From the NCBI GenBank assembly GCA_945910005.1, contig OX246739.1, forward strand, positions 9,088,292 through 9,152,291: a DNA stretch of 64,000 nucleotides, read 5' to 3'. This document shows positions 1-12,226 of this stretch, one piece after another. How positions within the stretch are numbered: position 1 is the first letter of the stretch; every line of letters starts with the position of its first letter. The notes under the pieces are model-generated. The model did not search any database, was not told where the DNA came from, and saw only the letters and a list, made by a program, of their open reading frames with translations. The DNA is from Isoperla grammatica (Eukaryota; Arthropoda; Insecta; Plecoptera; Perlodidae). Made by a program: the position numbers and the translations under genes.

Positions 1-3000
1 AAACGTTGTTGCAGCAAGAATGGTCCATAATTTTCACGCAATGATATTAATTAACATGACTATATCTTATTACGTACGATGCACGATGAGAGTTGAATAC
101 TACAAAAGGTCTATATAGAATTATTTTTATTTTTTTGTTTTTCTATCGTCTAACTCTAATATGACCTTCCAATACATCAGTGTTGGCATTTTAGAGTTTT
201 AGTACTTATCTATGATGCAATTATAATGTATGGGTAAACTTCTCACATATATGTCGTATAAGCATTATATTAGGTAAATGGTAAACACCACCATACTAAC
301 CAATTTAGTCATGCACATAAAAGTTTCTCTACAAGAGCTATAGTGGTAAATAACAAATCGCGAATTCAAATATCTGTAAAATTTTGTAAGGAAAAGTTTG
401 TTACCTTAAATGGTTCTTCTTTTAAGTCACGTATATGACTTCCGATTGAACCCGCAAGACTCCCCTATACTTTACGAAGTTGGAGAACGCGTTCTAATGG
501 GTAAACTTTGCAGCTAAACGTTCAACTAAGTTTGACCATAACATTAACGCTTAATTAAGATATATTTTGGATCAATCTTGGCGTCCATATTTAGTTTTAG
601 ATTTGTCATTACTTGAATAGCTGAGTGCAATTGTCCTCCATCGTAAATTTATATCTAATTATTTTTGATTGTAGGTACTGTATTGATTTTCTTAAAAAAT
701 CAGTTTTGTAACTTAATATAGGATATATACATTAAAGAAACAAAATGAACTTAACCAAGGTAAAATAGCAGCACCTCATAGCATTGCCTCATTGTTTTTA
801 CGAGCTAAATAATTACTGTAACATATAACCAAGGTTGGGGATCAAGTTACAAATAGACCAATGTTCATTTAATCCTCTTAGTGGTTTCAATAAACCAGTT
901 AATTTCACATCGTCTCAAATAGCTTATTGCAATATAATACGCACGTACAGTATTAAGACTCAATGTGGCATCACACATTCATTCGGGTCGGAAAAACTAT
1001 TGGTTGCTGAACAATTCTGTTTCGTTCTTTGATTGTTAATATTCAATGTTTGTCCAAACCGAAACACGGAAAAAAGCGGTTGCTTTGTATAAAGGTATCT
1101 ACCCTTCACCCTAATCACATTTTAAAAGAGCTTCGTAAATTATGTTGGTGCCTGCTGTTAAGGACTGTTGGTTTTAAGAGAGGTAGTGGGATTTTTTCAG
1201 AAAAATACAAATATTCAATTACATTTAGAATTAAACATGTGTATCTGACAATCAATATTTCACTTTTCCATTTGACACAGTGAACATAGAATGTAGCTTA
1301 AAAAAAGGTTAGTTTGTATTGTCAATATCACACGTATTTAATCCATTCAACTAAATTTTAAAATTCAATACAAAATATGAAGTGCATTTTCAATAACTCG
1401 TTGTTGAAAGAAAGTATCACTTATATTTTCAGTCGAGCACTGAAAACGGGAACGAACTCCCTCACCGCACATAAACAGTGATTCTATTACAATCACAACG
1501 CGCTTTTTTGACGCGTTTGACAAGATCGAATGGAGAGTTTTGATCGATATCGACTAATCGAGAAACCTGATGATATTGACCTTTAAGTCGCATTGAGCTA
1601 CTCTGTTTTCCCTCGGTTCGAGTTCTTTATTTCCCCCCTTACGGTTTTCTGTGGTATTGTGACATTGGAAAGCTTTAACTAAAGCTTTAACTAAGTCTGT
1701 AGGACGTGACGTAGAGAACTTTCTATACCGTATATATACACACTGCGGTGCATCATTTTGTCGCATTTCCTATTCTAGAGCCACCGGTTATACCAAACAC
1801 GTGTGGAGATCGTTTTTGTGAGATTTTAGTTTATAGCTGAGGGCGTGAGCACTGGCTAAGGGCACGCTCGTTGCTCGTGAGGGATTATATTCCTTTCTTA
1901 GAGTTTCTTTTGGCTTGTGCAAGAATCACAGACAGCTAGCTTTTAGTTTCCGGCTAGAATGGGGCGTAGTTTGCCAGCAAGAGTTACACTAGATGCAAAC
2001 TAGCGGAAACTTCATACGTCAATAGCTCAACCGCTTGGGATGTGTGCCATAAGAATTACATGGACATACTAAGTGTTAACATAAACGCCTTGATAGATCC
2101 AGATGTGTGGTTCCATATAAAATGCTCAATGTTGTATGACCGCTTTAAAAACACTGAACATGTTATAATTTAATTTGATAATGTAAGCATTTTTAATGCT
2201 AGTTACGTCTATCCATTGTGGAATAATGTATCGCACTGTATTATATTTACGTGTTTAGCATACTTAATCTGGAGTGTGTAATTAAGATGGCTATAATATG
2301 AGTATCTCACATTTATGATCACCACAGTAATTGCAAGCTTTAGTAACGCAATATATCTTGCTTGATCTATATAAGTAATCTAATAGTAATAATACAATAA
2401 CACAATCTTAATCTTAATTAAATAACAATATTATAGTATATACTATAACGGTTGTAGCATATAGTCCAAAGTTAGCAAAGCAACTTCGGTGTGTAATAGC
2501 CTTGCTAGTTGACTCCATTTCTCTGAATGAACAAAGCTTCGCCTAACAAACAATTTTCTTCGATTCCGTTCAGATGTTTTGAAAACGTGCCCTATCGTAC
2601 ATGTATTTCTACGATATCAAAAATGTATTTTTAAAATAAGCAAAACTTATCGACTGAGAGAGCGAATATACAGTTATATAAATCAATCTCAAAAACTAAG
2701 ATTTCATTTCCATATACTGAATTAAAATCTCCTTATCACAAGATCACATTTGCAGAATGGGGACGCCTGATAAAGAATAACAATAGGTTTCCTTCTGTGA
2801 CATTTTCCGTGATTGTAAATATGATTTCTCACTGCGACATGTCGTGATGCAAATAAAGACTACGTTACGTTTGCAGTTCCACTTCCGCTCCCGCTCGCTC
2901 GCCTCGAACTGCGCGCGAAGCGAGGTGGCAATTTATGGAGACGTAAAAAAAACGCCTCACATATCTTAAAACTTGCATGCATGTGTGCAATAAATACGTT

Positions 3001-6000
3001 TTCTACTCTGAGATGCTTGCAGATTGTGCAATACGTCCAGAATTTATTTAAGATGGTGGATAGAAATAGGTAAAAAGAACCTGAGCACGAGAGCACAAAT
3101 TTATTCATTTTCCACCTTGTATTGATTGTTAGTAGTAAATCAAGTATTCGTCGTTTATTATTTGTCTTGAAAAACTGTCGTAATGTACTGGTTTAAAAAT
3201 AAAAATGTTTGATAACTTGTTGGTTACCCGCCCATCCTCACGATAAATTCGACGCATATAAACAAAAAAAGAGAAACGAAACATACAAGTTAATATCGTA
3301 TCTCATATAACAAGCGTTTTTTTCTTCAAAATGAATGTATGTGTTAATGACGTGCAAGCTTACCGCAAGTGTTTGCAGTATTTCACGCGATATTCTTTAT
3401 ACACAGCCGCTATACGTGTAGAGAGTTTTTACTTCAATAAATCACGCGCCAATGAAAACAAACTAATAATAGACTGACTGAGATTGTATCTTTACACTGT
3501 GGTCAAGAATAATAAAAATGTAGTTTGTTATTAAAGTATTGCGGATCCACTAACTTAACATCGGTGTCGAAACTGTAAAATAAAAATACTGTGAGCAAGA
3601 AGTAAAAGCTATTTCTGGTTGTCTTCGCAGGGGATATTTATTGGATATTTTTTATTCAAGCTCTCCACAGATCGGATGTGGAACAACCGCGCCCAACCAT
3701 ACACAGAACTATAGGTTTCGTCGCCAAAAGATACAAGTGGAACCCTGTTTCAATTAAGTGGACATCCCGTCTGTGTAAGTCCTCTGCTTGTCGTACGAGG
3801 CGACTAATAAGCAAAGCTCAATGTTCTCATAGTTAAAAAACACGAGATACAATAACATCAACTGACATGGACGTAACAGCGCAAGTTACTGTGTAATATG
3901 TAAAGGTGTGTTGCAACAATAAATTAAAAAAGTTAAATAAGTCCATTTGAAAACACGGGAATATTTTTTAGCATGAATAAACATTCATTTGAAAGTGCTC
4001 TAACAATTTAAGGGGATGATAAATTTGTATACATACATTTTGTCAATTTTGACTGAAAGAAATGGGGTTTTGCAAGTAAAGGACAACCTGCCTTAATATT
4101 TACAACTTCACATTTAATTGCTTTTATTGTCTTTCAAGTCACTGAAAAGAATTTCTACGTCGTAGTCGTTGAGTTTTAAAATAATTTCCAAAGAGCAAAT
4201 TTCATTTCATTTCTAATATTCAGCACCAAGGTGGCGGTATATTTTTATATTCGTTAATCTTTTCCTTAGCTAGCCGTTTAACATGTTGCATTCTTGTGTC
4301 TTTGCAGTCATACACTCGTACCACATGAAAAATTGATACCCTGGTCTTAAAAAGTGTTTTTAATTAAAAGGAATTTTGATGATTCGCGTCATGGCATTGA
4401 GATATCTATTACGCTACACAAAGTATACAAATCTCATAAAATCAATGTATACAATCGCATATCAAATATGGCGCTGTACTAATATAAGTTTTAGCAATTA
4501 TTAGTTTACAAGAAAGTCTATGGAATAAATTGTTTGAATTTCTCTTATATATAATATCTGCCAACGGCAGTTTGTATATTGTATTCTGAAATCGATATAC
4601 CGGAGGTTGTGCTTTTCACACACACTAAGGTTCTGTTCTGTAGCAGAGTGAGCTCAGAAACTTCATCGCCTGAGGTGGATAATAGGATTCGTTTGTGTGG
4701 GGATTTCGAAAGAAAACAGAAATCATACGTAAATCTTGCGATGAAGTTTTTTTGTTTAGGTCAAAACAAGAAATAATTCAAAACAAAATTCATACACAAA
4801 TAAAGATAAATAGAAATGCAAAAGAAATGTGTGTGTTATATATTTTTTATTAGTAGGAGACTAGTATAAGTTACTAGTGTTGTTTTAAACGAGTGCATGG
4901 ATATTTAAAATTTCTTCGAAAGCCCGTTTAAGCTCACAACTAACTACCATAATAACTAACAAACATGTATACCAACCAAATTAATTGTTTACACACAAAC
5001 AGAATTTCTTTTGTTGAGCCTTCATTTCAACGACAAATAATAAATGAAAACTGTTTTGTCGTCAAGTTAATCTGTGGATCTCAATTCTTTAGAAAGCAAT
5101 AATATCGCTATTTTAATAACAAGATAATTAATCATTTAATATTAGAACTTTAGTGAACTGAATACTTAATTAATTAAAATGCTTTCCTAAAGGAAATAGG
5201 TAATTAATTATAAATGAAAATTATCAGACCTAAGCATGCAATCAGGTTTCTCGTGTCCACTTCTTTTCAGAAACGGTGATATTTAATCCTAAATCATTGC
5301 TAGCTTAATTGCTAAATGTCTTCATTACTTTTGATATAAAGTGTACTAGAAATGTTGCACCTGGATTTTTTTAAATTTTGGTAGACAATTTACAAACACG
5401 AAATTAAAAAATAAATATCACCATCTACGATTTTACCAGAAGAACAAAAATAGCTGCAATACAAATCTATAACTTCTCGATACGATTTTAGCCCGTTGGG
5501 ACGCCCCAAAACCATTCGTCCTGACACAAATTCCTCTAATCTTCAACACTATAGTTATATCGGTTCATACATAATGTATTTTATTCATACTTTCCACGGC
5601 AATCACTTTCTAACCCCAAACTCTCTTCTATGTTTCCTACCTACACGACCTCTGCATCGTATTGTTTTCAGCTCTTACTCGGAGCTTCATTGCATGCGTT
5701 GCGACCATCACAGTCTTCATTGGAGCAATCACCCTCGTTTACGCCCAATCCTCCCTCTTGTGAGCACATAATACACTATATTCATGCGTGCTCTAGTGCA
5801 CACAACCTGCTCAATTATGATATTTACTACACTTTTCTATTACTCACTGTCACGAACAGGTGTACGAGATTGAGGTAACGTTGGAGAAAAGTCGGGGTAG
5901 AAGGATATATCATTATGTTGTGTAACTGCTACAGGTATCTCGCTATTCTAATGAAACAACGCCCAAGCAGACTTGACTTACACCATCGAGGAAAGTCACA

Positions 6001-6260
6001 TCTTAATGACTGATAGATTAGAAATTATTCTACCGTAACGGTGGGACATATTTTATACACATCGCATAAAATAACAGTTTTCTTGAAGCTCTAGTGCGCA
6101 TCTAGCAGGAAAAGGTAGTCAGGTACTGTTTTTCAACACCAATCTTGGTTTTCCGTCAGGGGGTCTTTATTCCGGGATTTAAAAAAAATGTTTCAGCCAA
6201 ATAGTGCTAATTACACCATTGAATTGAGATGTAAAATGGATTAGAATACTTATCAAATCT
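1..6260. other. Gene-free AT-rich stretch
   Basis: I see no coding region, RNA gene or clear repeat here. Reading frames are all under 100 codons, have no recognisable domain and are crossed by AT-rich low-complexity sequence. A small GC-rich patch near 2870-2930 (C/T-rich then CG-rich) has no identifiable function. Single exons of a host gene cannot be excluded by eye. Confidence 0.6.
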
Positions 6261-7377
6261 CAAGCTTGCTAGTACTAAATACTATACGCCAAACCTGTCT
6301 GTCAAGCTTGCCCATACTGAATACTACGCAAATTTGTCTGTCAAGCTTGCTCGTACTAAATACTACGCAAAGCTGTTGTCAAGCTTGCTCGTTCTAAATA
6401 CTACGCAAAGCTGTCTGCCAAGCTTGCTCGTACTAAATACTACGCAAAGCTGTTGTCAAGCTTGCTCGTTCTAAATACTACGCAAAGCTGTTGTCAAGCT
6501 TGCTCGTACTAAATACTACGCAAAGCTGTCTGTCAAGCTTGCTCGTACTAAATACTACGCAAAGCAGTCTGCTAAGCTTGCTTGTACTAAATACTACGCA
6601 AAGCTGTTGTCAAGCTTGCTCGTACTAAATACTACGCAAAGCTGTTGTCAAGTTTGCTCGTTCTAAATACTACGCAAAGCTGTCTGCCAGGCTTGCTCGT
6701 ACTAAATACTACGCAAAGCTGTTGTCAAGCTTGCTCGTTCTAAATACTACGCAAATCTGTTGTCAAGCTTGCTCGTTCTAAATACTACGCAAAGCTGTCT
6801 GTCAAGCTTGCTCGTACTAAATACTACGCAAAGCTTGTTGTCAAGCTTGCTCGTACTAAATACTACGCAAAGCTGTCTGTCAAGCTTGCTCGTACTAAAT
6901 ACTACGCAAAGCTGTCTGTCAAGCTTGCTCGTACTAAATACTACGCAAAGCAGTCTGCTAAGCTTGCTCATACTTAATACTACGCAAAGCAGTCTGCTAA
7001 GCTTGCTCATACTTAATTCTACGCAAAGCAGTCTGCTAAGCTTGCTCATACTTAATACTACGCAAAGCTTGTTGTCAAGCTTGCTCGTACTAAATACTAC
7101 GCAAAGCAGTCTGCTAAGCTTGCTCATACTTAATACTACGCAAAGCTTGTTGTCAAGCTTGCTCATACTTAATACTACGCAAAGCAGTCTGTCAAGCCTG
7201 CTCGTACTAAATACTACGAAAAGCTGTCTGTTAAGCTTGCTCATACTAAATACTACGCAAAGCTGTCTGTCAAGCTTGCTCGTACTAAATACTACGCAAA
7301 GCTGTTGTCAAGCTTGCTCGTACTAAATACTACGCAAAGCTTGTTGTCAAGCTGGTTCGTACTAAATACTACGCAAT
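6261..7377. repeat. Minisatellite, 29 units of 38-39 bp
   Basis: I count 29 tandem copies of a unit built around CAAGCTTGCTCGTACTAAAT followed by ACTACGCAAAG and a variable junction. Junction variants are GCTGTTGT (38-bp unit), GCTGTCTGT or GCTTGTTGT (39-bp unit) and GCAGTCTGCT. Almost every unit carries a HindIII-type AAGCTT. The first units near 6261-6340 and the last at 7348 are the most diverged, as expected for array edges. From about 6747 on, units are almost all 39 bp (13 codons), so both strands stay open for 165-188 codons of a 13-residue repeat. I read that as a by-product of unit length, not as a gene. Confidence 0.97.
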
Positions 7378-10019
7378 TCCGCCTCGTGACAATGTTTTGT
7401 CTCCTAAAATTGTAGCAGTGTTTATGTCAATATGCCTATCTTTGGTTATACGTAGAGTTAAGTGGATTAAATTGAAAATTAGTTGGATTTACGATGTAAA
7501 TATATGCATGTAGGTGTTTGTACATTGCCGCCATTATCCGTTCAAAATCGGCTTAGTTTAAAATCACGGAACTCCCGAAAATTAACTGGAACCTAACAAT
7601 AGAAATTAACGCATCCACGCTATTCTATATCCGCATCAGGTTTGGCCCTAGAGAGAAATACAGGGCAGAGTTACACATTCAAGAAGAACATACACTCAGT
7701 GTTGTTGCTAAAGGCTTACACTAATCATGTCCAGATTACAAACTCAAAAATACAAACAGTTGGACATTTCAAAGCTTCTGATTGGAGGTTACACTCTGTA
7801 AAAAATCATAATCCACAGAATAAAAATACACAAGTACTGTATTATAATTCCGGCCGTTTATGCGTTGAAATATAATGATTTGTTTTACATATTTCAATAA
7901 TTATTATTGAATAACATTATTATTTATTTGGCCAAATGATGTGTGCTTGCATTCTTTGGTAGTTTATGAGGTTTTAGTTTTTTTGTTCAGTTACAGAACA
8001 TTTACATATACATCAATATTGGAAACCATGTCCACAATAACCTACGGCTGTATTTGTGTTACAATACAATAACTAAATGACTATACAAAAATAAACCATG
8101 AATGGGATGATTTAACTTACGTTTGTAACAGCTGTCATAATACATTTTGTCAATTGGACATGGGTTGCATTTTCAGTCGGAGTGGGATTTATAATACTGT
8201 CAGGTTTCGACTGCAATCCTTCAACCCAGAGAGTGCTTCTCACAAGTACACTTTTGAATATTTATTTCAGTGAATCAATAATTTCCAAAGTGGTTGAAAT
8301 AAAAAACTTCCAATAAAGATTCAACGTGGCAAAGAGCTTAATATAATGAAACTGTATTGAATTGAGAACACAATTAATCCTTCAAAAGAACTGACGAACT
8401 AGATAAAAAAAATAAACTCATTCACAGTGTGTTATTAACTCAAAGTAGTATAGAATTATTTTATAGCTTTTGTAGACATGTTAAGGGTAGCTGCGCTACA
8501 GTTGCTTTAACTCAATTGCAATTTAACTCTATTGCAATTCAATTTAACTCAATGCAGCTAATATTTTAGTGTGTTTTTCATGAGACAGAGATTTACTTAG
8601 AAATATTCATATTACGAAACTTAATGACGTATTTACAATGAAGGTTATCTGTGAATATAGATTTGGGTGCGACATACCCGCAAACAAGGTGCGAAAACAA
8701 AATATTGACGAACCATACCCTCGTCTGCTCTTGTTAGATTTATACATTATACATGATACATTCGCACACCTATTTTTATAATCTAATGGTGGAGTTCAAA
8801 ACTAATCAAATATCTTTTTTTTTGACATCTGTTTTAATCTTTGACTGCACGAAACAAAATTAATGTCGCATCGTTAAATGTAAAAAAAGTCTAAAAAATG
8901 TGAAAAACGAGCTCCAGCTTTTCATAGAATAATATCGTTCCCACATGATGTAAAAAGTTGTAACTAGTTTAAAAAAGTATGATGTAACAGTGACAGTTTT
9001 TATCACACAAGTTATCAGACTTATGGTATGCATTAATTGATAAACTTGCTGAACTTAAGAACCTCAATGAAAGAATCTTTCAAATGTTGCTGTTTTGCAT
9101 TTTTATTTTCAAAATAATGGTTTAAATACATTTCTCTTTATTCTAACGTACTTAAACGGCGCAGATTTAAACATATAATAGGGGGGCGAGCATTGCCTGC
9201 TAAGCTTGCGTTGTACAACCCATTATGAAAGTACGTGTCATGACTCATGATACCTTACACGATTTCTTATTTTGAGAACGATTCAAGATATGAAGAAGAG
9301 GTTTGGTTTTGTATCAATTAGAATATGAATTTAGAAAATGCCAATAGTTGTAATTGTTTCGATTGTAAACCAATAAAAAGTAAATTAATAATTAATTATT
9401 GACCTAGGTAATTACATACATTAATATCGTAACAATATTTGAATATTTAAAATTTATTGTTTATAGCTAATAGAAAACCAAATTTATTGTGATGTAGGGT
9501 TTTCAATAGCTTGAAACATTTTCAAGATATCAGCGTTAATTTTGCGCGGATTAATACAGCAAGCAATTAATTGCAATTAATAAGCAATTAATATGGCGAG
9601 AAACCTGATGCATCGGTACCACATGACCACGCCACGTAAGAAAACATGCGTAATTTCAATCGAATGCAGAATCATCGCGTTATAAGGAATTGGTTCTCAA
9701 CCAGAGAGCTAAACCAACTCTTGATGCTCTTCCTCATTCGTAGAACGATATCTCAGGGGTGGGAGACTCATGTAACATTTCGCTGGAAAAGATCAGAGTC
9801 TGTGCCAAACGCTGTTGGCAGAATAGCCTGAATGGCTGCAATGTGGGCGACTGTTCTGTTCTTACTCCATACATCAATAACCATCAGTTATGCATTCCAA
9901 CTATTACTTGTTGCATAGCATTAAAATGTAAATTTATGAATATTGAGTTTGTAATGTATAAAAAGTGAAACGTTAGTGTCAATCTCATTGGTCATAAATT
10001 ATATAGAGATATTTGGATA
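7378..10019. other. No gene seen; AT-rich spacer
   Basis: No supported gene. Around 8500-8560 there is a short degenerate repetition of AATTGCAATTTAACTC-like words, and around 9560-9590 a run of AAGCAATTAAT-like palindromic words. Both look like simple AT-rich low-complexity sequence. Confidence 0.55.
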
Positions 10020-10281
10020 CATTCACTACGTTTAACAAGCGGACGGGTTTCGGACTGATTTCAGTGCGCACTGAGTTCGGAACCCGTTTAGCAAGCGTTC
10101 TTCAATCCGGACTCCTCCTATTGAACACTGTCCCTAGTCCTATTAACCCGGGCTAGATAGGCTTCTTAACAGAACTAAAATAAGCTCGAGCTGAGGTGTT
10201 TATTAGCCGAACTCGGTGCGCACTACACTCGGCTCGTACCGCCAAGAGCGAGCCCAGTCCGGTTGATAAACGTAGTGAATG
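10020..10281 (+). mobile_element. TIR/foldback MITE, copy 1
   Basis: The element starts with CATTCACTACGTTTA and ends with the near-complement TAAACGTAGTGAATG. The inverted ends continue inwards (CAAGCGGAC against GTCCGGTTG). Internal palindromes are also present, for example around CAGTGCGCACTGAGTTCGG. A sister copy lies at 52281-52514 in the opposite orientation, and most of the body aligns, including shared words such as GGAACCCGTTTAGCAAGC and AATCCGGACTCCTCCTATT. There is no ORF, so it is non-autonomous. I cannot identify a target duplication, and the superfamily is unknown; CACTA at the tip recalls CMC/EnSpm elements, but that alone proves nothing. Confidence 0.82.
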
Positions 10282-10422
10282 CTACGACTTAGTGAAGAGC
10301 TGGTATTGCGTTTTTACAGGAGACGTAGAAAATCATACTTTTTCAAGGTGTTTAGCCATTTTTCTTGAGACACCCCTAGGGACGTATTACCTCATAGGCC
10401 AACTAGGCCCGGGCTTAGGGCT

Positions 10423-10469
10423 CCACGATCAGCCCCCCTCCCCCCCCCCCCCCGCCACCCTGATCGTGG
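10423..10469. repeat. Hairpin with poly-C loop
   Basis: A perfect 10-bp inverted repeat, CCACGATCAG (10423-10432) and CTGATCGTGG (10460-10469), encloses an almost pure C tract of about 27 bases. It lies about 140 bp beyond the TIR element and may belong to another small repeat. Confidence 0.8.
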
Positions 10470-11327
10470 TGAATAGCCAAAATCCTAATTAATGCCCATG
10501 GTTGAACATTTTCAAATTTCAATTTTAAATCTTTGGTGAGATTAAATATCTTTATAATAGAGCGGGCATTATAATATTTGTTTACTTGTCAAATAAAATA
10601 TAATTTCAAATCTGTTAGCTGTTGATGTTGGTTACATTGAAACGCGCTATACACCACTAATTTACGGTACTATTGTGGTACCAGCCCTCAATATCTGGGT
10701 CAATCTGTCCGCGTATTAGGCGACGGTAAGTTTTCTCCATTTCTAAGAACTTTGTTCACTATAGTCATTTAAATATTCGTTCCTCAATTCTTTGCGACGT
10801 TATTCCTTCTTGAATGTAGGTCATTCAAAGCATCATTCCCGGTTTATCTCTATACATGTTATGTACACCAGAATGCTCATGAGTGGAGTTGTATCATTTC
10901 ACGACTTGGCTTTTTTGTTTCCGTTTGTACAAACCTACGCGAGGATCTGAGCGACTTAAAAACATTCTAATGATTTTTTAAAATGAAAACGAGAAATCTA
11001 ATCTTTTCTTTAAACCTCTAACTTTATTTACTTGACACGAAGCAAAATTTTCTTAGTATAAAACTGTTTGAAAATAGTATAATTAACACATCATAGTAGC
11101 CCAACATTACGAAACGAGTTTCAATCAAGCACTGAAAGTAATGTTACTTACAATTGCAAGTAATTCAAATTGATCAAATGACATCATGAAACACTATAAC
11201 AATCTCCAAACACTTCTTAAGATAATAATTTTAGAATTTAAGCCGAAATGGCTTCTCTTAGGATTGATCAATGGGAATGGCTCATCTAACACACATAATG
11301 TATAAGGTATATGTTTCAGTGCCTTTA
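10470..11327. other. No gene seen
   Basis: AT-rich spacer between the poly-C hairpin and the first tRNA-derived SINE. Nothing recognisable. Confidence 0.5.
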
Positions 11328-11663
11328 CCTCTGTCTATAATAATAATTATTCGTAAGAATACCCGTTATACCGCACACCAGCTTTACCTGATGTGCCCCT
11401 CTTCAGGTGGCTTACAAGGTTATTAGGGTGTTTGGATAATTGGGAAGGATTGTCCGCGGGCTGATAGTAGGACTCAATCTCAGCATATTTGCATTTACGA
11501 CTGAGGAAAACCCCATAAAAAACCTTCAGTCAGAACTGCCGGTGGCCAGAATCGAAGCGGCGACCTCCCGAATTAGAGTCTCGCATCTTACCACCACAGT
11601 ATAACGACCCTCCTTATACTGTGTTAAACCACTGAGCCACCTCTATCGGTTGCCTCTGTCTAT
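11328..11663 (-). mobile_element. tRNA-derived SINE, copy A
   Basis: This is a minus-strand SINE with a perfect 11-bp target duplication, CCTCTGTCTAT, at 11328-11338 and 11653-11663. Read on the minus strand it starts with a tRNA-like head (A box GGTGGCTCAGTGG). A degenerate B box with CTTCGATTC follows. The body is shared with copies at 11.66-12.05 and 13.64-13.92 kb, and it ends in an ATT-rich tail. The head carries an extra palindromic insert at 11595-11623. A hairpin ACCTGA/TCAGGT (11386-11408) near the 3' end is shared with the 13.7 kb copy. Pol III transcription from A/B boxes and LINE-dependent mobility are inferred from the class. Confidence 0.9.
11595..11623. repeat. Perfect 10-bp palindromic insert in SINE head
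   Basis: CACAGTATAA, a 9-base spacer, then TTATACTGTG. It interrupts the tRNA-like head of SINE copy A, between the A box and the anticodon-like region. The word ACCAC on both sides suggests a short duplication. The copy at 13.9 kb lacks it. Confidence 0.85.
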
Positions 11664-12049
11664 GATGTTTCGTAGGAATGCGTGCTAAAGGTTACTCTGA
11701 TGTGCCCCTCGTCAGGGTCCCGATTCATGTACGTCTCTTGCCTCTCCTAATGCGTCATTACCCCCCCCCCCCCCCCCCCCAACATGATTACCTCGCAGTG
11801 ACGTGGTAACGTGCGTTACCTCCGCTTAACCCTGCCTACTCTGAGCTAGCTGACGTTCCTGAGTCGTGGCCGAGTTGGACTACGGATAGTTGGGAAGGAA
11901 TGTTCGAGGGCTGTTAGTAGGACTCAATCACAACATTGTCTTTACGACTGATGAAAATCTCGGTAAAAAAACCTTGAGTCAGAATTCCAGATAGCCGGAA
12001 TCGAACCAGCAACCACCCGAATAATTAGAGCCCTGTGTGTTATCGCTGA
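11664..12049 (-). mobile_element. tRNA-derived SINE, copy B (rearranged)
   Basis: A more diverged member of the same SINE family, directly abutting the target duplication of copy A. It shares GATGTGCCCCTC, the block around TAGTTGGGAAGGAATGT, TAGTAGGACTCAATC, and a B box (GGTTCGATTCC, seen on the plus strand as GGAATCGAACC). The middle differs: about 150 bp including a run of 20 C (11761-11780) replaces the usual body. The A-box end of the head is not recognisable beyond about 12045. No clear target duplication was found. Confidence 0.75.
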
Positions 12050-12187
12050 TATCAGGTACATTTTATTTCGACACTAAAATCAGATAATGCTGGATAGAGC
12101 GCAGATTATATAGTACAGTATTTGCCACAATGATAATAGAACATATCTGTACATTGCATTGAATGTTGTAGGCGATCTACAAGTGAA

Positions 12188-12226
12188 GTTGTAGTTGCAG
12201 TTGCAGTTGCAGTTGCAGTTGTGGTT
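12188..12226 (+). repeat. (GTTGCA)n microsatellite
   Basis: Five to six copies of a GTTGCA-like hexamer. Read on the opposite strand this gives the asparagine/cysteine-rich string of a spurious 60-codon ORF. Confidence 0.9.

Noticed and set aside
6747..7326. Overlapping ORFs of 165 and 188 codons on opposite strands encoding 13-residue repeats
   Set aside because: They are produced by a 39-bp minisatellite unit lacking stops in two frames. Neighbouring 38-bp units break the frame and there is no sign of a gene around them.
6261..7377. CRISPR-like regular repeat array
   Set aside because: Units are directly adjacent with no unique spacers, and the context is eukaryotic.
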